Source: Treponema socranskii subsp. paredis ATCC 35535 (GTDB lineage Bacteria; Spirochaetota; Spirochaetia; Treponematales; Treponemataceae). Taken from it: a DNA stretch of 64,000 nt. The stretch is taken from assembly GCA_000413015.1 (NCBI GenBank), contig KE332515.1, positions 248,001-312,000 on the forward strand, given 5' to 3'. This document shows, in pieces, positions 1 to 8,085 of the stretch. Below the pieces are notes generated by a model. It searched no databases, was not told where the DNA came from, and saw nothing but the letters and a program-made list of their open reading frames with translations. The translations under genes were made by a program, and so were the position numbers. Each line of letters starts with the position of its first letter. The first letter of the stretch is position 1.

Positions 1-263
1 TTTTCTTCGACGTCGGCGCCGTATTGTTTAAAAACGTCGTCGTGCGACGAAAGCCGCGGAATGCGCGGAAGCTTTTCCGTTTGCAGCGTAATGCTCTTCC
101 GTACGGATGACGGAGAACTTTGTACGGTATTTGAAACCGATATGTGCCGATCGTTTACGATTGTTTGCACGTTTTTATTTTGCAGCGCATATACTTTTCG
201 GGGCTGCGCAAAAAAAAGGGAAATGAGGATTGCCGTAAAAAAAAGACGGCGTATCTTTTGCAT
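1..263 (-). CDS. secreted protein, N-terminal fragment (runs off the window)
   Basis: The reading frame starts at an ATG at 263 and stays open to the left edge, so only the first 87 residues are seen. They begin MQKIRRLFFTAILISLFFA and end the leader with a VYA-L type cleavage site, a clear Sec signal peptide. The mature part then reads as a polar stretch ending in LPRIPRLSSHDDVFKQYG. That last segment reminds me of the pre-domain region of spirochete M23 peptidases, but this is only a recollection and no catalytic motif is inside the window. The gene starts 10 nt after the stop of the upstream membrane-protein gene, so the two are probably cotranscribed. Function not assigned. Confidence 0.6.
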   Translation of the reverse strand, partial: MQKIRRLFFTAILISLFFAQPRKVYALQNKNVQTIVNDRHISVSNTVQSSPSSVRKSITLQTEKLPRIPRLSSHDDVFKQYGADVEE

Positions 264-272
264 GGCGGATGT

Positions 273-656
273 TTATTGTCCGTCCTGCAAAAGGCGAGAG
301 CAGATAATACAGAGTAGGGGGATGATTATAAGGACGGGGATCGCGATAAAGCGCGCGCCGGCAAATACGAGTGCGATCGAAGCCGCAAGCCCCGATGCGA
401 TGATGACGATGCGGAGTACGAAACAGAGTGTCCGTTTCCACGTCGATTTTTTTACCGCCGCGGCAATTTTATAAAGAATATATCCGCCTGAAAAGACGAG
501 AACGAGCGCCGTGTAGAGCGACGGGAGCGAAGTTGCAAAGCGCCACAACGGAAGAGTAAGGACAAAACCTGCGAGCGCACATGCGGCTATAAGGCCAAGC
601 GCTTTTGCCGCCTGTGAAAACGCTCCCGCTATATAAGAAAAAAAATGTTTTGCCAT
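273..656 (-). CDS. small multi-pass membrane protein, function unknown
   Basis: A 127-residue protein starting MAKHFFSYIAGAF. Longer in-frame starts upstream exist, but they run through the terminator hairpin at 667-713, so the ATG at 656 is preferred. It is almost entirely hydrophobic, with about three to four transmembrane segments (near residues 15-40, 45-65, 75-95 and 100-120) and a basic KKSTWKR loop in the middle. It lies between the ferredoxin gene and a secreted-protein gene on the same strand. I do not recognise a family, and nothing in the sequence suggests a substrate. Confidence 0.6.
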   Translation of the reverse strand: MAKHFFSYIAGAFSQAAKALGLIAACALAGFVLTLPLWRFATSLPSLYTALVLVFSGGYILYKIAAAVKKSTWKRTLCFVLRIVIIASGLAASIALVFAGARFIAIPVLIIIPLLCIICSRLLQDGQ

Positions 657-666
657 AGTTTTCCGT

Positions 667-713
667 AAAAAAAGGGACGCAGGCAAAGCGATTTCCGCTT
701 CGCCACATGTCCC
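667..713 (-). terminator. rho-independent terminator after the ferredoxin gene
   Basis: Read on the minus strand, an outer GGGAC/GTCCC stem encloses a 9-bp inner stem (GGCGAAGCG with CGCTTTGCC, one G-U pair) around a GAAAT loop, followed directly by seven T. It follows the ferredoxin stop by about 20 nt and should end that transcript. Confidence 0.85.
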
Positions 714-732
714 TGTTTCAGAGCGATAAAAT

Positions 733-906
733 TTACACTTCCGAAATCGCCGACGTCGGGCATTCGCCTGCGCAGGTTCCGCAGCTGATGCATTTTTCTT
801 CATCGATGATGCGGGCGTTATCCGCTTCCGATATTGCGCCGACCGGACAATCGGGTTCGCAGGTTCCGCAGTTTACGCACTGCGATTTGTTGATTCTGTA
901 CGCCAT
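733..906 (-). CDS. 2[4Fe-4S] ferredoxin
   Basis: A 57-residue bacterial ferredoxin starting MAYRINKSQC. It has two complete CxxCxxCxxxCP clusters (CVNCGTCEPDCP and CISCGTCAGECP) arranged as a pseudo-twofold repeat, the clostridial-type fold that holds two [4Fe-4S] clusters and carries low-potential electrons in the cytoplasm. The start is set by AGGAGAAC a few bases upstream. It is followed by a strong terminator and seems monocistronic. Plausible partners are pyruvate:ferredoxin oxidoreductase and hydrogenase elsewhere in the genome. It could also feed the NifH-like protein at 43.8 kb, but that is speculation. Confidence 0.95.
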   Translation of the reverse strand: MAYRINKSQCVNCGTCEPDCPVGAISEADNARIIDEEKCISCGTCAGECPTSAISEV

Positions 907-981
907 AAGTGTTCTCCTGTTATAGCTTGAGTTTTTTATGCGCCGTAACACGGCACGAGCCACGTATAAAATAATACACTA

Positions 982-1011
982 TTGCCGAAAACCGCGCAAG
1001 ACCGTTATACT
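982..1011 (+). promoter_or_regulatory. sigma70-type promoter for deoC
   Basis: TTGCCG at 982-987 and TATACT at 1006-1011 are separated by 18 nt. The predicted start of transcription is near 1018, giving a short leader before the deoC ATG at 1049. Confidence 0.55.
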
Positions 1012-1048
1012 GTATTCGTTATAAATTGATTATTTGGCAGGGGTGATT

Positions 1049-1783
1049 ATGAAAAAAGAAACTGTTGCATCTATGATAGACCACACGCTTTTGGCGCCGG
1101 AAGCGGGAATCGAAAAAATCCGCGAACTCTGCGCGGATGCAAAAAAATATCGTTTTGCATCGGTATGCGTAAACCCCGTCCATGTACGGCTGTCGGCTTC
1201 CGAACTCGCAGGTTCGACCGTCCGCGTCTGTACCGTCATCGGTTTTCCCCTCGGTGCGAATGCAAGCGCCGTCAAAGCTTTTGAAACCGACCAGGCGATC
1301 GCGGACGGAGCGGATGAAGTCGATATGGTAATCGATATCGGTGCTGCAAAGGACGGCCGTTTCGAAGACGTGGAAGCGGACATCAAAGCCGTCACCGATT
1401 CGGCGCGGAATGCCGCAAAAAAAGCGGGAAAGAGCGTCGTCGTTAAAGTGATTCTCGAAACCTGCTTTCTTTCCGATGAAGAGATCGTTTCGTGCTGTAC
1501 CTCTGCGGTAAAAGCCGGAGCCGATTTTGTAAAAACATCGACGGGTTTTGCAAATCCGAAGGGAGCCGACGGAAAACCGCTTCCGAACGGCGCGACCTCT
1601 CATCACGTCGCTCTTATGCGGAAAACGGTCGGCACATCTTTCGGCGTAAAAGCGTCGGGGGGTATACGCTCGGCCGAAAAGGCTTTGGAGATGCTCTCGG
1701 CCGGTGCGAACAGGCTCGGAACATCGAGCGGCGTCAAAATCGTCGAAGATTGGGACGAAAGCGCTGCGGTAAAAGGCTGTTAA
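1049..1783 (+). CDS. deoC: deoxyribose-phosphate aldolase
   Basis: This 244-residue class I aldolase splits 2-deoxyribose 5-phosphate into glyceraldehyde 3-phosphate and acetaldehyde, ending deoxynucleoside breakdown in the cytoplasm. The DeoC signature is clear: [11 protein letters not shown] at the N-terminus, VCVNPVHV, the GFPLGAN strand, [11 protein letters not shown], and the Schiff-base lysine in DFVKTSTGF. The C-terminal KASGGIRS and GTSSGVKI loops bind phosphate. The ATG at 1049 follows an AGGGG sequence at good distance; a TTG at 1034 would add five residues and is less likely. It converges on rpiB, which also handles pentose phosphates, with a shared hairpin between them. Confidence 0.95.
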   Translation: MKKETVASMIDHTLLAPEAGIEKIRELCADAKKYRFASVCVNPVHVRLSASELAGSTVRVCTVIGFPLGANASAVKAFETDQAIADGADEVDMVIDIGAAKDGRFEDVEADIKAVTDSARNAAKKAGKSVVVKVILETCFLSDEEIVSCCTSAVKAGADFVKTSTGFANPKGADGKPLPNGATSHHVALMRKTVGTSFGVKASGGIRSAEKALEMLSAGANRLGTSSGVKIVEDWDESAAVKGC

Positions 1784-1797
1784 GTTGAAATCGAAAA

Positions 1798-1840
1798 ACG
1801 GGGCTGTCTTAAAAAGCGCTTACTTTTTCAATAGCCCCGT
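1798..1840. terminator. bidirectional terminator hairpin between deoC and rpiB (GGGGCTGTC family)
   Basis: ACGGGGCT (1798-1805) pairs with AGCCCCGT (1833-1840), with a second AAAAAG/CTTTTT pairing inside the loop. It sits between convergent genes and can serve both. Similar hairpins built on GGGCTGTC recur at 7066, 51485 and 58821. Confidence 0.75.
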
Positions 1841-1875
1841 ATCCTTTGTGTGATGCTTGAGAAAAGGCCGTAAAA

Positions 1876-2328
1876 TTATCTGCGGTATTTTTCTTCTATG
1901 TCCGAAATCATCCGTACGCGGTCGGCATGGCGGCCGCCTTCGAATTTCGCATCGAAAAAAGAGTCCACGATCATCTTTGCCAACTCGGAACCTACGACGC
2001 GGGCACCCATCGCGATGATGTTGGCATCGTTGTGCTCGACGGTGAGCTTTGCCGTATAGGGTTCGCTGCACACCGCAGCCCTGATGCCCGGCACTTTGTT
2101 TGCGGCGAGCGAAATACCGACGCCCGTTCCGCAGATGAGAACGCCTTTTTCAACTTCATTCGATTTGATCGCTTCGGCGACTTTTAAACCGAACTCGGGG
2201 TAATTCACTTTCGCCTTCGGATCGGCCGTACCGTAGTCGATGCATTCGAATCCTTTTTTTTGCAGATGCTCCATCAAAATGTTTTTCAATTCGACGGCCG
2301 TGTGATCGCATCCGAAACCGATTTTCAT
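1876..2328 (-). CDS. rpiB: ribose-5-phosphate isomerase B
   Basis: A 150-residue RpiB/LacAB-family sugar-phosphate isomerase that interconverts ribose 5-phosphate and ribulose 5-phosphate. The start MKIGFGCDHTAVELK contains the substrate-binding Asp-His pair. The catalytic cysteine and anion hole are in CGTGVGISLAANKVPGIRAA, and the family NVLAMGARVVG-like segment appears as NIIAMGARVVG. An AAGGAGG Shine-Dalgarno precedes the ATG at 2328. Length is normal. The lysoplasmalogenase-like gene lies 32 nt upstream on the same strand, so the two may be cotranscribed. Confidence 0.96.
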   Translation of the reverse strand: MKIGFGCDHTAVELKNILMEHLQKKGFECIDYGTADPKAKVNYPEFGLKVAEAIKSNEVEKGVLICGTGVGISLAANKVPGIRAAVCSEPYTAKLTVEHNDANIIAMGARVVGSELAKMIVDSFFDAKFEGGRHADRVRMISDIEEKYRR

Positions 2329-2360
2329 ATTGCCTCCTTAATAAAATGTATGGATCTTTT

Positions 2361-3059
2361 TTATTGTCCGTACGGCAGCACGCAGCCTGCGGCAAGCAGC
2401 GCCTGTGCCGCGATATACGTAATCATAATGATAAAGCGCGAGTGCGGAATATCTTTTTTGAATACGGTATACGATAGAATGCCGTCCGATATGAAAAATA
2501 AAATCGATCCCGCCAAATAAAAAAGCGCTGCTTTTCCGTTTATGCCGCTGACGACGGCGTTGATCGCGGTAAAGTTCAGTGCGCACAATATGCCGCCGTA
2601 GGCGATGACGCCCCCGCCCAAGACTCCCTTCGGTTTTCCGAGCAGCACGTATGTCGAAGCGAGTACGATACCGTAGCATATAAAACAGATAAGCGCAATG
2701 AAAAAAAACATCCGTCCGCCCGAAGCGTATGCCGATGTTCCGTCCGGAGAGAATACATATTGTACGATCCAAAATATGTGACCTGCGAAAAACGAAAGAG
2801 CGCCGGCCATAAAACGTTTTTCGCTTACGGAAAGAAGCAATACGTCGCCGATGCAGCCGAAACCGAGTGCGCAAAGCGTACACGCAAACGCAGTTCGCGA
2901 TCCGGGCAGGCTAGGGGCGAGAGCGAGTGCCGAAGTGAGCGCAAGCAGCGGCATTAAAAATACCTTTGTCGCATCGGCGGCTTTATTCCGTTTGAGCGCG
3001 CAAAATGCAAGATGTACGATACTTGCCGCGATAAATAAAATTAAACCGCAATATAGCAT
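2361..3059 (-). CDS. YhhN-family membrane protein (lysoplasmalogenase-like)
   Basis: This 232-residue protein has about eight transmembrane segments. It matches the YhhN/TMEM86 family in the early KVFLMPLLALTSAL segment, the CIGDVLLL helix and the FFAGHIFWIVQYVF helix, which carry the conserved Asp and His thought to be catalytic. Characterised members cleave the vinyl-ether bond of lysoplasmalogens, releasing an aldehyde and a glycerophospho-head group. Treponemes are known to contain plasmalogens, so the role fits, but it is inferred. The ATG at 3059 is only 6 nt after a TATACT box and has no Shine-Dalgarno, suggesting a leaderless message. Confidence 0.85.
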   Translation of the reverse strand: MLYCGLILFIAASIVHLAFCALKRNKAADATKVFLMPLLALTSALALAPSLPGSRTAFACTLCALGFGCIGDVLLLSVSEKRFMAGALSFFAGHIFWIVQYVFSPDGTSAYASGGRMFFFIALICFICYGIVLASTYVLLGKPKGVLGGGVIAYGGILCALNFTAINAVVSGINGKAALFYLAGSILFFISDGILSYTVFKKDIPHSRFIIMITYIAAQALLAAGCVLPYGQ

Positions 3060-3065
3060 AAATTC

Positions 3066-3093
3066 AGTATAGCACGACTTTTCGAAAACGCAA
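3066..3093 (-). promoter_or_regulatory. promoter placed for a leaderless mRNA (YhhN-like gene)
   Basis: On the minus strand: TTGCGT, 16-nt spacer, TATACT, then GAATTT and the ATG at 3059. Transcription would start at or next to the ATG. Confidence 0.6.
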
Positions 3094-3151
3094 TATGCAA
3101 AAACGATCGAACCGGAGCGATTTTCAATCGCGCGGAAAGGCGATAGCCTGC

Positions 3152-3180
3152 TTGAAAAAAAGAGCGCTTTATTCTAAAAT
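3152..3180 (+). promoter_or_regulatory. sigma70-type promoter for the oad operon
   Basis: TTGAAA (3152-3157), 17-nt spacer, TAAAAT (3175-3180). It gives a leader of about 54 nt before oadG, which has a good GGAGG Shine-Dalgarno. Confidence 0.6.
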
Positions 3181-3240
3181 CGAAATAATCGTTTTTTTAA
3201 TCAATAGGTATTGCAAGTGCAATACCGCGTTGGAGGAAAT

Positions 3241-3474
3241 ATGACAATAGCTGAAATGCTTCAGCAGAGCGGCATATTGACGCTGCTCGGAATGGGCGTT
3301 GTATTCTCTTTTCTTATTATCATGATTGCGTGCATGTACTTGCTTCACGTTGTGCTCCGTGCGCTCAAACTCGATAAAGAAGGGAAAAAAGAAACTGCGC
3401 AATCTCCCGCACCTGCACCGGTCAGGCACGACGACGCGATTATCGCCGCGATCGCCGCCGCCGTTCACAAATAA
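3241..3474 (+). CDS. OadG-family decarboxylase gamma subunit
   Basis: A 77-residue single-span protein: a hydrophobic helix at about residues 12-37 (LTLLGMGVVFSFLIIMIACMY), a charged segment and an Ala/Pro-rich linker before a short C-terminal helix ending AAIAAAVHK. This is the layout of OadG-family subunits, which assemble and anchor the oxaloacetate/methylmalonyl-CoA decarboxylase sodium pump. The start is fixed by GGAGG just before the ATG at 3241. It is the first gene of oadG-oadA-oadB, with 18 nt to the next gene. Small subunits of this type diverge quickly, so context supports the call more than sequence does. Confidence 0.85.
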   Translation: MTIAEMLQQSGILTLLGMGVVFSFLIIMIACMYLLHVVLRALKLDKEGKKETAQSPAPAPVRHDDAIIAAIAAAVHK

Positions 3475-3492
3475 ATCATCAAGGAAAACACC

Positions 3493-5568
3493 ATGGCAAA
3501 GAAAGTCCACATTACGGAACTCGTTTTACGCGACGCGCATCAGTCGCTTTTGGCAACGCGCATGACAACTGCGGATATGCTTCCCGCATGTCCGATGATC
3601 GATAAAATCGGCTACTATTCCGCCGAAGCATGGGGAGGCGCGACTTACGATTCGTGCATCCGCTTTTTAAATGAAGATCCGTGGGAACGCCTGCGCAAAC
3701 TTCACGCGGCGATGCCCAATACGAAGATCATGATGCTGTTGCGCGGTCAAAACCTTTTGGGATACCGCCACTATGCCGACGACGTCGTCGATAAGTTCGT
3801 CGAAGCCGCCGCAAAAAACGGTATCGGCATTTTCCGCATTTTCGATGCGTGCAACGATCCGCGTAACCTCGAACGTTCGGCCAAAGCCGCAAAAAAAACC
3901 GGCAGACACGTGCAGATGGCGATTTCCTATGCGACGACGCCTTATCACACAAAAGAAGTGTACGCCGATTTGGCCAAGCGCTATGCCGAATTCGGCGCGG
4001 ATTCGATCTGTATCAAAGATATGTCGGGTTTGTTAAAACCCTTTGAAGCCTACGACCTCGTAAAAGCGATCAAAGCGAAAGTCGACATGCCGATCGAAAT
4101 TCACTCGCATTCGACGACGGGCTTGAGCGTTGCGACGCTTTTGAAAGCCTCGGAAGCGGGAGCCGATGTCCTCGATACGGCTATTTCTTCCATGGCGATG
4201 GGAACGTCCCACAGCCCGACGGAAACCGTCGTCGAAATGCTCAAAGGTTCCGAATACGATACTGGCCTCGACACGAAAGCGCTCCTCGAAATTGCGGCGT
4301 ATTTCCGCGATGTGCGCGAACACTATGCGTCCCTCGAATCGAAATTCCACGGAGCCGATACGCGCATCCTCGTTTCGCAAGTACCGGGCGGTATGCTTTC
4401 GAACCTCGAAAACCAGCTGAAAGATCAGGGCGCGGCGGATAAAATCGACGACGTATTGAAAGAAATCCCGATCGTGCAAAAAGACGTGGGCTATGTGCCG
4501 CTCGTAACTCCGACAAGCCAAATCGTCGGTACGCAGGCGGTGTTCAACGTGCTTTTCGGACGCTATGCGCGCCTCACGCAGGAATTCCGCGATCTCCTTA
4601 CCGGAAGATACGGAGCGACTCCCGCGGCGGTCAACGGCGATTTGCAAAAAGAAGCGCTCAAACAAAACAATATGGATGCGGTCGTTACGTGCCGCCCCGC
4701 CGACCTCATTTCAAACGAATGGGACAAATGCGTCGAAGATGCGAAAAAAGCGGGCGGAGACGGAAGCGACGAAGACGTTTTGACTTATGCGATGTTCCCG
4801 AAAGTTGCCGAAAAGTTTTTCAAAGAGCGCTCAAAGGGTCCCGTCGATGCGCAAAAAACTTTCGGCGCAAAACCCGCTTCCGAAAGCGCGCCTGCAAGCG
4901 CTCCGAAATCGGGATCGTACACGGTAAACGTCAACGGCACTCCCTATTCGGTTACGACGAGCGCGGGGAGCGATACCATCATCGTAAACGGTACGTCGTA
5001 TAACGTTTCCTTCGGCGATGCCGCCCCCTCATCTGCGCCGGTATCCGCACCCGTCGTTACCGGCGGCGCCGATATCAAAGCGCCGGTTGCCGGAACGCTT
5101 TTGCGCTACGTGGCCCAAAACGGCGCCGAAGTAAAAAAAGGCGATACCGTTTTGATGATCGAATCGATGAAGATGGAACTCGAAGTAAAAGCTCCTGCCG
5201 ACGGAAAGGTAAACTTTATCGTCCAGCCGGGCTCTCAAATCACGGCGGGACAAGTTATCGCAAGTCTCGGAGGCACCGTCGCTGCGGCCCCGGCTCCCAA
5301 GCCCGCAGCAGCTCCTGTTCCGAAAGCGACTCCCGTTTCTCCGGCCGCTTCGACGGGCGGAAAACCCGTAAACGCGCCGGTTGCCGGAACGCTTTTGCGC
5401 TATGAAGTCGCTGAAGGCGCTCAAGTAAAAGCCGATACGACGGTTATCATGATCGAATCGATGAAGATGGAATTGGAAATCAAAGCAGGTGCGGCCGGCG
5501 CCGTTCACTTCCTCGTTCAGCCGGGTTCTCAGATTACGGCGGGTCAGGCGCTCGCTGAAATCAAATAA
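3493..5568 (+). CDS. oadA: oxaloacetate decarboxylase alpha subunit with two biotinyl domains
   Basis: The 691-residue carboxyltransferase/biotin subunit moves CO2 from oxaloacetate (or a similar acid) to biotin for release by the membrane pump. Residues 1 to about 460 are the TIM-barrel carboxyltransferase plus conserved C-terminal part: [12 protein letters not shown] near the start, a likely carbamylated Lys175 in CIKDMSGLL, metal ligands His204 and His206 in EIHSHSTTG, and the [12 protein letters not shown] segment. A short beta-rich linker follows. Two biotinyl domains then lie in tandem, each with ESMKMELE; the biotin lysines are K560 and K658, joined by an Ala/Pro-rich hinge. One domain is usual. 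A pyruvate carboxylase subunit B role is less likely beside oadG and oadB. Confidence 0.93.
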   Translation: MAKKVHITELVLRDAHQSLLATRMTTADMLPACPMIDKIGYYSAEAWGGATYDSCIRFLNEDPWERLRKLHAAMPNTKIMMLLRGQNLLGYRHYADDVVDKFVEAAAKNGIGIFRIFDACNDPRNLERSAKAAKKTGRHVQMAISYATTPYHTKEVYADLAKRYAEFGADSICIKDMSGLLKPFEAYDLVKAIKAKVDMPIEIHSHSTTGLSVATLLKASEAGADVLDTAISSMAMGTSHSPTETVVEMLKGSEYDTGLDTKALLEIAAYFRDVREHYASLESKFHGADTRILVSQVPGGMLSNLENQLKDQGAADKIDDVLKEIPIVQKDVGYVPLVTPTSQIVGTQAVFNVLFGRYARLTQEFRDLLTGRYGATPAAVNGDLQKEALKQNNMDAVVTCRPADLISNEWDKCVEDAKKAGGDGSDEDVLTYAMFPKVAEKFFKERSKGPVDAQKTFGAKPASESAPASAPKSGSYTVNVNGTPYSVTTSAGSDTIIVNGTSYNVSFGDAAPSSAPVSAPVVTGGADIKAPVAGTLLRYVAQNGAEVKKGDTVLMIESMKMELEVKAPADGKVNFIVQPGSQITAGQVIASLGGTVAAAPAPKPAAAPVPKATPVSPAASTGGKPVNAPVAGTLLRYEVAEGAQVKADTTVIMIESMKMELEIKAGAAGAVHFLVQPGSQITAGQALAEIK

Positions 5569-5579
5569 GGGAAGGCAGT

Positions 5580-7010
5580 ATGAATACGACAAAACCCAGT
5601 ACGCGGCACATCTTTATTACGCTCTTTTTGATGCTCGGCGTTGCATCGGTCTTTGCCCTTGTGCGCCCTGCGGCCTTTGCGCAAAACACGTATGAAGAGC
5701 ACGCGTCGTTCCGCACGATAAATACCGCAAAGATTAAAAATTCCGAAGGAATCAAAAATATCGATGTCGGCACTTTTATCGAAAACATTTGGGAAAATAC
5801 CGGCATCTACCAGATGATCCACACGAAAACCGTTGCTGAAAGGGCGGCGGAAAAAGCTGCTGCCGCCGCATCCGCTGCAAAGCAGGCGGACGATCCCTTT
5901 GCGGGAGTTACGGTTCCCGCATGGTACAGCCTCATCATGATCGCGATCGGATTTTTAATAATCTATCTCGGAGCCGCGCGAGGCTTCGAACCGCTCCTTT
6001 TGATTCCGATCGGTTTCGGCACCGTCTTCGCAAACATCCTCGGAGCGGGCATGATAGAAGCGCCTCACGGCATGCTGCACATCATCTATACGGCGGGCGT
6101 CGGAAACGAATTTTTCCCGATGCTCATCTTTATGGGAATCGGCGCCATGACGGATTTCGGCCCGCTCATCGCAAATCCGAAAACCGCGCTTCTCGGAGGA
6201 GCCGCACAGCTCGGCGTCTTTGCGACGATGTTCGGCGTCGCCCTTTTCAATTTGATTCCCGGCGTCGATTACAATATGCTGCAGGCCTGTGCCATTTCGA
6301 TCATCGGAGGCGCCGACGGTCCGACGACGATCTACGTTGCCGGAAAGCTCGCTCCCGAAATGATGGCCGTCGTCGCCGTTGCCGCGTATTCCTACATGGC
6401 GCTCGTGCCGCTCATCCAGCCGCCCATCATGAAACTGCTTACGACGCATCACGAGCGGCGCATTGCGATGCCGCAGCTCCGTCCCGTTTCGCGCACCGAG
6501 AAAATTCTCTTTCCGATCATGCTGCTCATCCTGACCATTTTGCTTTTGCCGCCTGCCGCTCCTCTTATCGGTATGCTCGCTTTCGGTAATTTTATTAAAG
6601 AAGTCGGTGTCGTCGAACGCCTTTCTAAAACTGTACAAAATGAATTGATGAATATCGTTTCCATTTTGCTGTCGCTCGGCGTCGGCGCACAGATGACTCC
6701 CGAAAAGATCATCAATCGGGGATCGCTCGGTATCATTGCGCTCGGCCTCATCGCGTTTATCATCGCGACGATAGGCGGTCTTTTGATGGCGAAGCTGATG
6801 AACGTCTTTTTACCGAAAGATAAAAAGATCAACCCGCTTATCGGATCCGCAGGCGTTTCCGCAGTTCCCATGGCCGCCCGCGTTTCGAATAAAGTCGGTA
6901 TGGAATTCGATCCGTCGAACTTCCTGCTCATGAATGCGATGGGACCGAACGTTTCAGGCGTTATCGGAACCGCAATCGCGGCCGGCGTCTTTATCGCAAC
7001 GTACGGTTAA
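5580..7010 (+). CDS. oadB: Na+-translocating decarboxylase beta subunit
   Basis: This 476-residue integral membrane subunit of the OadB/GcdB/MmdB family decarboxylates carboxybiotin and exports Na+. Core motifs are present: [29 protein letters not shown], the GGADGPT loop holding the ion-binding aspartate, and the C-terminal [14 protein letters not shown] and [15 protein letters not shown] helices. The first ~115 residues are extra compared with short family members: a signal-like hydrophobic segment, a polar part and an [10 protein letters not shown] helix before the core begins near [10 protein letters not shown]. It starts 11 nt after oadA with a GGGAAGG Shine-Dalgarno, and the operon ends at a strong hairpin. 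Confidence 0.95.
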   Translation: MNTTKPSTRHIFITLFLMLGVASVFALVRPAAFAQNTYEEHASFRTINTAKIKNSEGIKNIDVGTFIENIWENTGIYQMIHTKTVAERAAEKAAAAASAAKQADDPFAGVTVPAWYSLIMIAIGFLIIYLGAARGFEPLLLIPIGFGTVFANILGAGMIEAPHGMLHIIYTAGVGNEFFPMLIFMGIGAMTDFGPLIANPKTALLGGAAQLGVFATMFGVALFNLIPGVDYNMLQACAISIIGGADGPTTIYVAGKLAPEMMAVVAVAAYSYMALVPLIQPPIMKLLTTHHERRIAMPQLRPVSRTEKILFPIMLLILTILLLPPAAPLIGMLAFGNFIKEVGVVERLSKTVQNELMNIVSILLSLGVGAQMTPEKIINRGSLGIIALGLIAFIIATIGGLLMAKLMNVFLPKDKKINPLIGSAGVSAVPMAARVSNKVGMEFDPSNFLLMNAMGPNVSGVIGTAIAAGVFIATYG

Positions 7011-7065
7011 GACCGTGCGCGATGCGCACTGTATAAATTAATAATATCGGTTTTGCCGATCGAAG

Positions 7066-7108
7066 GGGCTGTCGAAAAAGCTGACGCTTTTGGGCAGCCC
7101 TTTTGCTT
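7066..7108 (+). terminator. rho-independent terminator after oadB (GGGCTGTC family)
   Basis: GGGCTG-TC (7066-7073) pairs with GGCAGCCC (7093-7100), with an inner AAAAAGC/GCTTTT stem, followed by TTTT. It is the second member of the dispersed hairpin family described in the findings. Confidence 0.85.
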
Positions 7109-7153
7109 TTGGGAAAAGCTTCAAAGGCGTGCAGTTTGTATGCGGGAGTTCCC

Positions 7154-7978
7154 ATGATAGTATCATATTTGTTTTTTGCATTTATCATTTTGTGTGTTCT
7201 ATGCGGTACGATTATCCTCTTGGGAATCATGCTTTTTCGAAAAAAACGTATTGCCGGTATTATTACGATGATTCCGGGAATAACGCTTGCGATTTGTATG
7301 TTGTGTTTTACGGGAGAATTTATTTCCGACATCATAAAAGAAGTAAAACCCGAAATTTGGCCGATGACGGACGATGACAGATTTTATGAAGCGGTAACGG
7401 ATTCTTCTACGGAAAAAATGGCGGATATGCTTGCAAGAGGACATAATCCGAACAAAATGTCGCGAAACGACGGATATAATCCATGGCCATATCATAATCC
7501 GCTCTGGATAGTAATTCAAGAAAAGGATACCGATGCCGCGTACGAAAAAGCTGAATTATTGATTAAATACGGAGCCGATTTGAAAACGCGGCCTTTTGTC
7601 GCGCATGTCCTCTTTTCGTCGGTGATACGATCGGAAAAATTTCCCAATCTGCATTCTTCACGTGCTTATTCGGGAATAGAAGAAAAAAAATTGATCCCTT
7701 GGTTGAAATTGCTTTTGGATAACGGAGCGGATATCGATGCGCGAGTGTACGGATGCGATATTGCTCTGTGGGATTGGAATTACAGGCGGCAGGCCAAAAG
7801 AAACGGATATACGGCATTGAATATTGCGATACGTGAAAATGCATTCGTCGTAGCGGATTTTCTTATAACGCACGGTGCTGTTTTTGATGAAAAAACGGAT
7901 GAGTGTGTAGAAGCTGCGACAAAACTCAGCGGCTCGAATGCGATGGAGCAATATATTTCCGGCTTGCTGCGTAAATGA
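7154..7978 (+). CDS. membrane-anchored ankyrin-repeat protein
   Basis: A 274-residue protein. Residues 1-60 form two hydrophobic helices with a short basic FRKKR turn between them; the rest is soluble. Ankyrin-like units are visible as LLIKYGADLKTRP, LLLDNGADIDARV and the pair TALNIAIRENAFVVADFLITHGAVF. The start at 7154 gives the helices a natural N-terminus and follows GGGAG; an in-frame ATG at 7103 lies in the terminator tail and is rejected. Ankyrin repeats bind other proteins; no partner is implied by neighbours. It stands alone between two transport operons. Confidence 0.8.
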   Translation: MIVSYLFFAFIILCVLCGTIILLGIMLFRKKRIAGIITMIPGITLAICMLCFTGEFISDIIKEVKPEIWPMTDDDRFYEAVTDSSTEKMADMLARGHNPNKMSRNDGYNPWPYHNPLWIVIQEKDTDAAYEKAELLIKYGADLKTRPFVAHVLFSSVIRSEKFPNLHSSRAYSGIEEKKLIPWLKLLLDNGADIDARVYGCDIALWDWNYRRQAKRNGYTALNIAIRENAFVVADFLITHGAVFDEKTDECVEAATKLSGSNAMEQYISGLLRK

Positions 7979-8051
7979 TTGTTTTGCATTTACGAAAACC
8001 TAAAAGATGTATAGCGTGCTTGAGGATACCTGCAGTCGGATCCCTCGCAAG

Positions 8052-8080
8052 TTGACGCGTTCTTTTCAATGTGCGACAAT
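8052..8080 (+). promoter_or_regulatory. promoter placed for a leaderless mRNA (peptide-binding protein gene)
   Basis: TTGACG (8052-8057), 17-nt spacer, GACAAT (8075-8080), then five bases and the ATG at 8086. No Shine-Dalgarno is present. Confidence 0.6.
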
Positions 8081-8085
8081 AAGCT

